Assembly (NCBI RefSeq): GCF_965363235.1
Contig: NC_134845.1
Span: forward strand, 14,384,101 to 14,448,100
Source of the DNA: Mytilus galloprovincialis
Lineage: Eukaryota > Mollusca > Bivalvia > Mytilida > Mytilidae
Reading direction: 5' to 3'
Length of the DNA stretch: 64,000 nt
Positions 1 through 10,900 of the stretch are shown here, piece after piece. A program made the position numbers and the translations under genes. The notes beneath the pieces are model-generated. The model worked only from the letters and a program-made list of their open reading frames with translations. It had not been told where the DNA came from and did no database searches. Each line of letters opens with the position of its first letter. The stretch's first letter is position 1.

Positions 1-335
1 TTGGGCCCAGGCAAGCTTAGGCAAGTGCCTATCATTTGTACCCAGTGGGAAAAAAGCTTTGCCGTAGGGACTTGGCTATGAATTAAAGAAGGGGGAGGGT
101 AGGGTCACCCGACCCCAACTTTGGACTTAAAAAAAAAAAGTTCCGTAACTTTACCCACCTGGATCTTTGGCTTCAGGCAACCTTAGTGAAGTGTTTATCA
201 TTTGTGTATAGTGGGGACAAAAGCTTTACCGGAGCTATATTTTGTTTATAAATTAAAGAAGGGGGATGGTAAGGTCACCCTACCCCATCCGGGTTTTTGC
301 CGTAGGGAAATGTTTACGGATTAAAGTAGTTTACA
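1..335. repeat. Imperfect tandem duplication, ~175 bp unit
   Basis: Two diverged copies follow each other. Each contains 'atcatttg', a poly-A/G stretch with AAGCTTT, 'aattaaagaaggggga', 'ggtcaccc.accccа'-like sequence and a 'gccgtaggga' element. The left copy may extend beyond the window. No coding signal. Confidence 0.6.
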
Positions 336-910
336 TACTAGGTTTGATTCTAAATAAATTGTTGTTTAGATTAACCAAAATATTTATGTCAAGTCGTTTT
401 CGTTCTATTTGACGTAATTCGTGTATTCGTGTGTAACTCTTACACTTATCGCTCTTTTTATCGAAATGTAATAAATAAATTACAAGAGTGACTATTTACT
501 TTTGAATAATTACGTGAACTAGCTATTTCTTTGGCGAAAAGTGAATACAGTGGTTATCAGTTTTTCTTTTTAATCGTATAATTATATGAGCTTGAAGATC
601 TTATTGTTTCGCTACAATAGTATAGTGTAACCTGTTGTTATCAATTGTTATTATTATTATACAGACAATAACCAATCCCTTATCAAAGAGAAAGGAGAAA
701 GTTTTTTTTTTAATTCCCGGCCTTAAAAAAAAGTTATTAAATACACAAATAAATTATTAAACTTTTCTGTGTTTAAATGGAATTGCATTTCATCTTCCTA
801 TTGGAAATTATTTGTCATCATTTTTATTTATTTGTCATCATATTTATCATAAGTACGTGTCGTGTTATTGCAAATCTTCGGTTTTTAGGCATGATCATGT
901 GGGTGCGTTT

Positions 911-990
911 TCTTATTGTTCGCTGGCTTATTGTTCGCTAGCTTGATTCATCTTATTGTTCGCTGGCTTATTGTTCGCTAGCTTGAGTCT
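911..990. repeat. 40-bp tandem duplication built of ~20-bp subrepeats
   Basis: Segments 911-950 and 951-990 are almost identical. Each is made of two related halves around TTATTGTTCGCT. The two 40-mers differ only near their last bases (TTGATTCA versus TTGAGTCT). Confidence 0.8.
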
Positions 991-1170
991 GGTGAATAAA
1001 ACCCATACCTTATAGTGGGCTATAAAAGGCCCCGGGATGACGAAGTTTGAAAACTCTGGTTGCTACGTCATGTATATTTAACACGAGACAAACTAGCCTG
1101 TGTCGCTCACCTTGTTTATTTGCATATTCAACGAAGGACATTCTCCAACATTGTAGACGAGAATAGAATG

Positions 1171-2585
1171 CAGGGGCGGATCCAGGATTTTGGAAAGGGG
1201 GGGCGAAGTTTTTTTTAATTTAAATTTTTGGCACCTTTTTTGGCTAAAAAAACATGAAATAAGTGTAATATTTACTTTTTTAAAACGATTCCTGGCGTGG
1301 TGCATGTATATTTTGTAGTTCCTGGAAGGTGTGAGGGTTGGACATTTTCGATGCTGTATTCTCCCTATTAATTGTCTATCATAAAATGATAGTACGGATT
1401 TCAAGCTATTTACTGATAAATTTGATGTGGGACTTTTCAGTAAAAAAAGACATTGAAAATTCTCGCTGGTTTGATGTAAGTTAAGTTATCATAACCTCAC
1501 AGATTTCTTGTTGTAAACAAGATATAAGTCGGGCTATTCGATAAAATTTACAATACGACGGACACGACTGAGCTAAAAAAGACAAACAAGCAATATTTAT
1601 CCAAATGTTTGGTTGATATGTTTCACCCAACAAAATTAAGGGATGTGAGGTATTCCAAATCAACCAAAAGCTACGAATGAGTCTGAAATCATCAGACAAC
1701 GAATATATGAATGAAGGTTGAAAATTATAGACATTAATGCTACTTCCAGCAGCAGGTTGTAGTATGGTCTTGAAAAAAGTATTAAATACATCAGTTCGGC
1801 GAAACAGACACTTCGGTCAGACATGCAAACCCCGGCCAAAAAAAAATACGCCTGTTTTTATCTATCATGTTGATTTAATGCTTAATAATTCTGTTGGATA
1901 TTCTTTTCTAATAGCAAAAAAATGGACAAGATTATTGTTTTCAATCCAGATACGGCCAGAATTTTTGTTTCAGAATGCAAAAATTAGAGTCAATTGTTTA
2001 TCTCTCAAATATCTCCGACTGCCTCCTCAAATCAAATGGTTCGTACCTTAGAATTTAAATCTATCTAGAGATTATACTGACTGGGGATCATTATTCAGCT
2101 GTTATTTTAAAATAGGATGCCGATCATGGTGCGTTACGAGTTAAACATGTTTTCGTAGGTAGATATAATTGATGAGGAACTTTTTTTCGTGAGAGTGTAC
2201 TAATATAACTAGTATTACTGTTTTGTGGACTAATGAAATAGAAGTCAATATGTTCTTGCTCAATCCTGTGTCACCTTGAAGATTGTCATGCTCAGCCTAA
2301 GCAATTTGTAACGGTAATTTAAATTTCGAAATGACTGAGTGACGTTTTTTCGACGCACTGGTCAACTCCACCATAGTGAATCACATGACTTTCAGTTAGT
2401 ATACACCAGCGGAAAATATCTTTATAAGTAAAGAATTGTCACATAAAATAAATGCACGGGAAATGGCAAAGTTCACGTCGTCTAGTCTGATAAATCATTA
2501 AACTTTTACAAAAAAAAAATGTCCAAGCAAAGAGGGGGGGGGGGGCGGCGTACGCCCTCTACGCCCCTCTCTGGATCCGCCACTG
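1171..2585. mobile_element. hAT-like nonautonomous DNA transposon, 1.4 kb
   Basis: The ends are CAGGGGCGGATCCAG (1171) and CTGGATCCGCCACTG (ending 2585), an imperfect terminal inverted repeat with the CAG...CTG termini seen in many hAT elements. GAATGCA is repeated at 1166-1172 and 2586-2592, next to both ends, compatible with a 7-8 bp target duplication. The interior is AT-rich. Its longest open frames (about 104 codons at 1737-2051) show no transposase motif, so the element is nonautonomous. A long G run precedes the right end. Confidence 0.65.
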
Positions 2586-2674
2586 GAATGCATAGTCAAA
2601 GGCTCTGTTTTGTTGATCTTGTATTGCTAATCATTTAGACTGTTTAGTTTCTCTCTACTTTCTTTCGGTTTTGC

Positions 2675-2945
2675 TCAAAACGCAAAAGAGGATAAAATAA
2701 ATCCTCATTTAAGGGCAACCACTCTAATAAAGAGTGTTAGTCAACTACCTATATGGGTAAAATTTTACTTGTTCGTAGATCTTACCTTACTTTGGTGATC
2801 ATTTTTGTAATTGAAAGTGTCTACTTATCTATTATGATTTTTATTATATAAGTCAAAACGCAAAAACAAAATGACAAAAATCGTCATTAAAGGGCAATAC
2901 CTACAATAAGGAGTCGTCGGACGATTTCCTTCATGCTCATATTAG
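2675..2945. repeat. Diverged tandem repeat with 'aagggcaa' core
   Basis: Two units about 180 bp apart share 'caaaacgcaaaa', then 'aagggcaa.acc', '.caataa.gagt' and a hairpin-forming stretch. The type is common in bivalve DNA as I remember it. No gene seen. Confidence 0.45.
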
Positions 2946-3589
2946 ATCATATTAATTTGATTATTCTTTCTGCGACCTGGCTTGAAAAGGTGCTCCTAGT
3001 TTTGGAAGTGATAAAAATAACCGATCAAATATATGTCAATATTTAGGACGTGAGAGTGATAAGCCGGAAGGATGATATATTTTAACAGCTTTTTATCTGA
3101 GTTTTAAAGGTAAGTCAGTTTAGTTGTAGCTGTTTATTGCTATTCGCAGTTCTTCATTTACATGTTACTCGTCTCAACACATCAAGAGTTAGTTTCGTGA
3201 CTTTGTCTATCACATGACTTTACTGTGTAAGTTATTAATCATGTCAGCTTATTGTCGTTTTATCCAACATGTCTATATTCATATCAAGAAGATTATATTT
3301 TTTTATTAAAAGAAAATAATTTGCCTACCATCCACAGGCAATTGTTTCTGTCAATGAGGTGGGAGGGGAAGGGGGAAGGGGTTGGCTTATATCAACACTT
3401 GTACGAAAGCTTTAAAATCACGAACGAGTGTGATACTAACACAACCACCCCATCCCCAAATTGACAAAAACAACTTCAAGTATATATATATATATGTGCT
3501 ACCACCTTAACCTCTTCATCTTTTAGAAATACGTGCTCTTATGGTGCCATTGTCAACTTTCAAATTTAAGCTTGGTCGGGTAATTTATT

Positions 3590-3751
3590 CAGTGGCGGAT
3601 CCAGAACTTTTCATAAGTAGGCCCTCTGGTTGACCTAAGGGGGGCACGCTCCAGTCATGCTTCAGTGATTCCCTATATAATCAACAAAATTTTTCCACGA
3701 AAGAGGGGTACGGGCCCCCCAGCCCCCCCCCCTTTTTTGGATCCGCCTATG
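3590..3751. mobile_element. hAT-like MITE, 162 bp
   Basis: It starts CAGTGGCGGATCCAGA and ends GGATCCGCCTATG, matching the termini of the 1.4 kb element at 1171-2585. C-rich and G-rich runs sit inside the ends. Direct duplications are not clear, as TTATT lies on both sides in AT-rich sequence. Confidence 0.6.
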
Positions 3752-3964
3752 TTATTATTTGGTAAAGATAATGTTTTCATGTCATTGAATATATTTTTTT
3801 TTTTAATTCAGTTATCAGTCAATATCAGTATCGTTTCATCAGGCAATTTAATTGAGAAAATTCATTTTATGAAGAAATTTACACATCTTGAATCGGCATG
3901 ATCAGACCGTCAGTTTTTTCGTTTGAATTGTTTTACAGTTGTCTGACATTTCGATGTCTTTTAT

Positions 3965-4240
3965 AGCTGACTGTGAGGTATGGGTTTTGCTCATTGTTCA
4001 AGGCCCTACGATGTCCCATAGAAGTTGTTTACTTCTATGTCATCTGGTCTTTGATGGAATAAAATTGAGAAAGGAAATGGGGAATGTGTCAAAGCAACAA
4101 CAGTCCGACCATGGAGCAGACAACAGCCGAAGGCCACCAATGGGTCTCAATGAAGCGAGAAACTCCCGCACCCGTAGTCGTCCTTCCGTTTGTCTCGTTG
4201 GCAATCATACGGTCACATCTTCTCACTTTTAATAATTACC
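3965..4240. repeat. Fragments of two mussel-type SINE-like repeats
   Basis: 3965-4040 reads as the reverse complement of the 'accacatcttc / gtatgggctttgctcattgt' family seen at 11775, 19690 and 29920. 4066-4230 ('gaaatggggaatgtgtcaaag' to the 'gaaactcccgcacccg' stretch) matches the repeat at 13190-13330. Short open frames here are chance products of the repeat. Confidence 0.6.
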
Positions 4241-4521
4241 ATGAATTGATCTATTTTGTGATTTAAATACTGTGAAAACAAGAACGGCGATTTTTAGGTT
4301 GGATTGTTATCTTGTGAACTAGCAAGCAGAAAATCCGATTTAACAAGTTGGCCTTGTACAAAGCAGGGTTCATTTTATTACCATATCAACATCGATATAT
4401 CAACATGTTTTTGTCTTTATGATCGTTTAATTTGTCACCGAATGGTAAATTGCAATCTTCATCTTCTTCGTCTTTTGCATCGTTGTCGTCGTCATCCATT
4501 TAAGGGGGCAATAGGGGGTCC

Positions 4522-4616
4522 GTTAACATGTTAACAACACCTCGATTTTGGCAAAAACAGTTAACAACAAATGCAAACATGATAACAGTTAACACAGTGG
4601 GTTGAAAACAGTTAAC
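4522..4616. promoter_or_regulatory. Cluster of five GTTAAC palindromes upstream of exon 1
   Basis: GTTAAC occurs at 4522, 4530, 4560, 4588 and 4611. The first two form the palindrome GTTAACATGTTAAC. The cluster lies about 165-260 bp before the start codon of the DHRS7-like gene. GTTAAC resembles a homeodomain (HNF1-like) half-site, so a promoter or 5' regulatory role is possible but unproven; it may also be a decayed minisatellite. Confidence 0.3.
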
Positions 4617-4778
4617 AGTTTAAAATTCATATTACCTACATTTACAGTACATGCAATACGTAAGGCGAAGTATCTTTTAATGAAATTTCCTGAATGTGAC
4701 GGAAGTAAACTTTGATCACTCTTACATGTATATTATAAATGAAAATAAGATTTTCATACATTTTAGAGACCTATCGGA

Positions 4779-4905
4779 ATGATGGACTGGTTGTATTTGA
4801 TATGCTTGTTTATGCTGACATGTTTCATCATAGCTCTAGTCATGGTAGTCTTGGGAGACTGTGATCTTTTACTTCAAATCGCTGAAAAATTCGGAAAATC
4901 ACCAA
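4779..4905 (+). CDS. DHRS7: DHRS7-like gene, coding exon 1 (membrane anchor)
   Basis: This exon encodes 42 residues plus one base. Residues 5-26 are almost all hydrophobic ([12 protein letters not shown] onward), a single N-terminal membrane segment, followed by [17 protein letters not shown]. The exon ends at CACCAA with a strong donor GTAAGT at 4906, in phase 1. That phase fits exactly the acceptor at 28315-28316, giving [14 protein letters not shown], which mirrors the spacing between the anchor and the Rossmann fold in DHRS7. Two ATGs stand side by side. The second (4782) has the better context, with A at -3 and G at +4, and would begin MDW, as vertebrate DHRS7 begins with M-x-W, so the mature start may be 4782. 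A TTTTAG acceptor-like string ends at 4765, so an upstream noncoding exon is possible. Assignment to this gene across 23 kb is inference, supported by phase and by family resemblance. Confidence 0.8.
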
Positions 4906-7900
4906 GTAAGTGTTTGGAGACTGAAAATATCGATCGTATAACAATATTGTATTCTATTTTACGTGTATTTTTAATGTATATATACTTGTAACAGTGTAAT
5001 TATATCAGATATATTTTAGAATAAACAAATGTTGAACTTACATATTAAGGGATTAAAACACTGCTCATTTCAAATCCAACAGTTTTATATACATATATAT
5101 AAATATATATATATATACAAGTCTAAATTGAAAACAACGTTCAAACCTATGATTGCGTATGATAAAAACCGCAATTAATTTTAATACGTGTGTATGTAAA
5201 ACAAAGGAGTCTGTACGTCCGGTAACACCCCTTTTTGGCCCTTAAATATAGCAATTTTACAAAATTGTTAACATGTAAACTATTTGTTATTTATTGGAAA
5301 GTAAAATGCTTCTGCTACATAAATATGGGCTGTTTTTAACAATACAATGTACATGTACATATAACACTGGACACTTTAAATTTGCAAAACACTCATTTGC
5401 AAATCCGCCGCCGCCTCAAATAAGAGCTACAATGTCATGAATATAACCAAAATGTGCAGAATTACATGGGATTCAATAATTTCATTGGTTTTCTACTGTT
5501 ACTATTATATTTATTTTTCTATTTGATTTATAAAAACATGGGATTTTCAATATCCCATGGGACAGGGCAAAATCCCATGGGATTTACCATTATCCCATGG
5601 GATTTTGGTTAAATCCCATGGGATTTTTTTTGGTCCCATGGGATAATTGTAGTCCCATGGGATATTTGTTGTCCCATGGGACAAAAAAAATCCCATGGGA
5701 TTATTATTATCCCATGGGATTTTTAATATCCCATGGGACAAAATAAAATCCTATGGGATTCAAATTATAAATATATAGATATAAATATACAGTAATGTGT
5801 ATGTTACAATGCATTCTATTTGGTAGTAAATTGTTATAAGATGAATCTTATTAATTGAATATCTTTTTTCTTTGGAAATGTTAATTCAACATATTGTTCT
5901 ATAACTGTTCAAAACTAAACTTTTAAACAACAAAGTAGATAATGTTAGTATCAATATATGTTTATTTATGAATTATAGAATACTTTCTTGAAACACTATT
6001 ATTTACCATTTGAAATCAATGAAAAACTCTAATATAAGGCTGAACATACTAGTACTGTAAATTCAGAAATTATTGCGTGCATTTATTATTGGATTTTTGT
6101 CATTTAAGACTAATATGAGATTTTAATTTTTTACGATTTTGAGATCAGTTTAATTCATATAAAATATTTCTAAATGGGAGTTTAAATTATTGCGTTTACA
6201 TCTGTGTTGCAATTTTTGCAAATATAAACCCTCACAACAATTCTTGAATTTACAGTAGCTATTTAAGTAAATCTATTTTTCACAATATCCCTCCACATAA
6301 AACATTAATAGTTTCTTATCATCCAGCATTGTGTGATCTTATAGTCCACTTTTTGGTCATTAAGCGCACAGAACATTGACATTATTGTGGTTTCAATATC
6401 TTTGGTATTTAAAAGAACTTCAAATTATTGACTGAGTAATGAAAATAATAGCTGATCCAACTTTTGTCTTTGAATTTATTCTGGTCTTGTTTCTATGTTT
6501 TCTCCATTTATTCTAGATGATGAATTTCAATCCTTCTGAAAAAGAACCAATAAAATCTGAAGTATTATATAAAAATTTTTGCATACATGTAGCAATAATA
6601 TGATTTTTAATAAAAATAGCTATGCGGTATGGATTTTACTGATTGTTAAAGGTTGTCCAATGTCATCAGTTTCTAACCTCTTACATCCTTTGGTCTCTGA
6701 TGGAGAGTTGTCAAATTAGCAAATACCACATCTTCCTATTCTAATACTACCGGTATATAATAATCAATTAATTTATTCTTCTTTATAACGTATGGGTATT
6801 TTCCCCAAGTTATTTATATCATATATAAAGATCAATGTTAAAACTTTAGGCAATTATAATAACATATTCCATTATTCACTAGAATTTCAATATATTATAC
6901 AAAATGCAGACAACAGAAACAATATATCTTTAAGCTTTTGAAGTTCTGACAGAGTTCAATTTGTGTTTTATTTCAATGTAAAAATACCTTGAAATCTTCG
7001 GACATATTGGAAATTATCATGATTATAACATTGATACAAAAAAATATATTGTTTCATACTTATTTTTTGTGTTGTTGGCTTGCTGTCTCATTTTACAGTT
7101 ATACATACATCAATAATCTTCTTCTTTATTAAAAGTAAATATGGGATATTTTTATTTTTATAATCTGAAAACATTATATTTCTATCAAATAACTTATTAC
7201 CAAGTTCACAAACACCAACGTGTTTGTCAGATACTTATTTTAAGACATGTATAAATGTTTCAGACCATATAAGTATTTGGACCGTACGTTTATGGTCCGA
7301 AACATATAAGTATACTCTTAAAGTCCGACCATATGCTTACAATCAGACCATTTGAGTATACCCGGTACTTGTACTGTCTATAATACCAGAGCTCAACCAA
7401 ACATGTATTTTTATTTCTACTGCAATTAAACTTTTTGTATTAATCTATTAAAGATTTCAGTTATGTTGATCTGTAATGTATATTTGTTTCTAATAAACTT
7501 GACCAACTTCTTAAAATTGGGCAGACTGTACGCGTAGTCTAAATACTCATATGTTCTGGAACATAAACATGATTAACAAGCATTCGGCAGGATGTCATGC
7601 TAAAATCCCTTAATATTAGTACTAAATTTTGAGTATATATATGTAAATCCACAGGCTACTTACTGAAATTAAAGAGGATAAAATTTAGAGGAAGGACTGG
7701 ACAGATGAATGCACCAACACTATTAAAACAGAGCATAAAACTTACCAAAAACAAGATGTTTTACATTTATCCTTCAGAAGCAGGAAAATTGAAAGTTTTT
7801 TTTTTCTTTCTCTGCTGTCCATGGTATAAACTTTAAATTCATTCACGCAAAATATGAAAATCTGCAAAAGTAGGACCTTGAACCTCAGCTTATCCACATT

Positions 7901-10900
7901 TTGACTTTTGAGCTGCATATTTTTTTTTTCTTTTCATCTTGCTGACAATCTACATGATCTAAACATAAAAAAATGATAAAAACATAATTCTAGATTAACT
8001 TTGTGTTTTTATTTTTGTTGATACAAACAATTTTTCCCAGCTTAAAAGGAAAACATCATCACAAAAAAGGAGGTCATACTAACCTCCTAAATATTTAAAC
8101 AAACCAAAATAATAACTTGATTAAGAGCTTGTCATAAATTAATAGCATTGATACTCTTATTTTTGAAGACCATATATATATATATATATGTCTTTTGCAT
8201 ACTTATATTCCTTTGTACAACAGTATGCATATTAAGATTGATTCCGAGGACTTAAATGTTAAATTAGCATGATTAATTTTACAGTTTCTCAGCTCCATAT
8301 GTGTACAATATGAGAGTATCTTGCAATACTGTATATTCTGATATTCAGAACATATTGTGAGGTTTTTATTAATGCAAATGAGAGCTGTATATCATTCTCA
8401 TTTCTGAGACATATTTATGAGTTGAAGACCAGTGCCAAAATTTCCTCACTGCATTGAAGACCCATAGGTGACCTTCGGTCGTTGTCTGCTCTTTGGTTGT
8501 CACTTGTGTTGTTGTCTCTTTGACAAATTTCCAGTTTCTACTTCCCATTTTATAACATGTATGCAGATTTTTCGTAAATTACAATAATCAATCACGCAAT
8601 TCTGTCCATTATTTATTTGTTATTGAAAATAAGCAAAAATAAATGCACACAAAATTTAACATTGTTAATAAAGGCTTTTTTTTAAATTCAAAACAGTTGC
8701 CTACACCGTTAATTTCCTTGTTTGATTTATTTCATATTTTTATAGCCTTAATAGCTAGCTAGATGGTATGCCTGGATGGATCCAGCCATTTTATAAAGGG
8801 GGTTCCCTGTTCCCAACCAAAGATTTAGGAGGGGTGGTTCCAACTATATGTTCCCATTCAAATGCATTGAGTGTCCAAAAAAAAGGAGGGGTTCCAAGTT
8901 GAACTACCAACCCCTAGAATCCTCCCCCTGTGATCCGGAATTTTTTTCACTTAACCACTGGGGATCTCAACCATTTAAAAGTTTTTCAAACATGTGAGGG
9001 TGGGGGTGACCCCCCATGGACTCTCCCTATATTTCATTTGATGTGTTTTATTGTTCCATACAAGAATATATATGGTTTAGGGGTGGGGATCTTGACCGTT
9101 TACAAGATAATAGCACATTCTCAAATTGAACGGGACGGGGTGACCCCCAGGGACTTCCTTTTAATTTTAATTGATTTGTTTTATCGTCCCATTCAAGAAT
9201 ATATATGGTTTAGGGGTGGGGATCTGGACCGTTTACAAGATAATAGCACATTCTCAAATTGAACGGGGATGGGTGACCCCCAGGGACTAACCTTTAATTT
9301 TAATTGATTTGTTTTATAGTCCCATTCAAGAATATATATTGTTTAGGGGTGGGGATCTAAACCGTTTACAAGATAATAGCACATTCTCAAATTGAATGGG
9401 GTGGGGTTACCCCCCAGGGACTTCCCTTTAATTTTAATTGATTCATTTTATTGTCCCATTCAAGAATATATATGGTTTAGGGGTGGGGATCTTTAGGGGT
9501 GGGGATCTAAACCGTTTACAAGATAATAGCATATTATCAAATTGAAGGGGGTGGACTCACCCTCCCTTCTTTCTTCCCCCCAAAATACCTGATCGCCACC
9601 CCCCCCCCTTTTCCTCATTTCAATCACCCTGATATCAGTCTTCACGCTGAACTGCTAAATCTACAGGCCCGCAGCTCAATTTTTAAATTTTTTTAGTTAA
9701 ATTCTGTTGGCCTGTAGGTCTAATTTTTACAGGCCCGAGAGCAATTTTACCAGCCTGGGCTGCCTGGGCTGCCACTCGGCGTGAAGACTGTGATATTATG
9801 ATCTGATAGTTTTATCACTTACAATAGGAATTGGTTTAAATTCCCCAATTAATTCTAGTCGGTCAAATATATGAATAAATTGATTTAAATTTCATTTTTT
9901 GATAAAGAAGGACAACAGTTTTCTATGGTTAATAGAACTTGATAGTTACTAATTTGGGCTCAATTTGGGAAGCTTTCAAATTCATAGCATGCCGGTGGCT
10001 GTGTTCAAAGTGCTGGGTTTTTTATCACCCTCGTTGTTTGCGGACTAACGATTTAGTATGGAACGCCATGACTGCCTTATGTTAATGATCAGCATTATAT
10101 GCAGTGCTCACACCATTATATTAAGTGCTCACAACATTATATTAAGTGCTCACAACATTATATGCAGTGCTCACACCATTATATTAAGTGCTCACAACAT
10201 TATATTAAGGGCTCACAACATTATATTAAGTGCTCACACCATTATATGAAGTGCTCACATCATTATATTAAGTGCTCACAACATTATATTAAGTGCTCAC
10301 AACATTATATGCAGTGCTCACACCATTATATTAAGTGCTCACAACATTATATTAAGGGCTCACAACATTATATTAAGTGCTCACACCATTATATGAAGTG
10401 CTCACATCATTATATTAAGTGCTCACAACATTATATTAAGTGCTCACAACATTATATTAAGTGCTCACAACATTGTATGCAGTGCTCACACCATTATATT
10501 AAGTGCTCACAACATTATATTAAGGGCTCACAACATTATATTAAGTGCTCACACCATTATATGCAGTGCTCACATCATTATATTAAGTGCTCACAACATT
10601 ATATTAAGTGCTCACAACATTATATTATGTGCTCACAACATTATATTAAGTGCTCCCAACATTATATGCAGTGGTCAAAGCATTATATGAAGTGTTCAAA
10701 ACATTATATGCAGTGGTCACAACATTATATGAAGTGATCACAACATTATATGAAGTGCTCACAATATTATATGAAGTGCTCACAACATTATACGTTTTTT
10801 GTTGTATGATGAGATTGTTGTATGATGAGATTGTTGTATGATGAGATTGATGTATGATGAGATCATTCGGTAAACATCGTTTTTTAGCGGAAATTACCGA

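Noticed and set aside
1737..2051. 104-codon frame inside the hAT-like element as a transposase
   Set aside because: No DDE or hAT dimerisation motifs; composition and length fit chance.
5547..5741. Palindromic repeats with unique spacers resembling a CRISPR array
   Set aside because: Repeats are only 10-12 bp, spacers about 9-10 bp, there are no cas genes, and the setting is a eukaryotic intron. It is a minisatellite-type array.
10099..10737. 212-codon open frame with a seven-residue repeat (YIKCSQH type)
   Set aside because: The unit is 21 bp, so the frame stays open automatically; several frames and the inverted copy at 13656-13966 are open as well. It has no signal peptide or domain.
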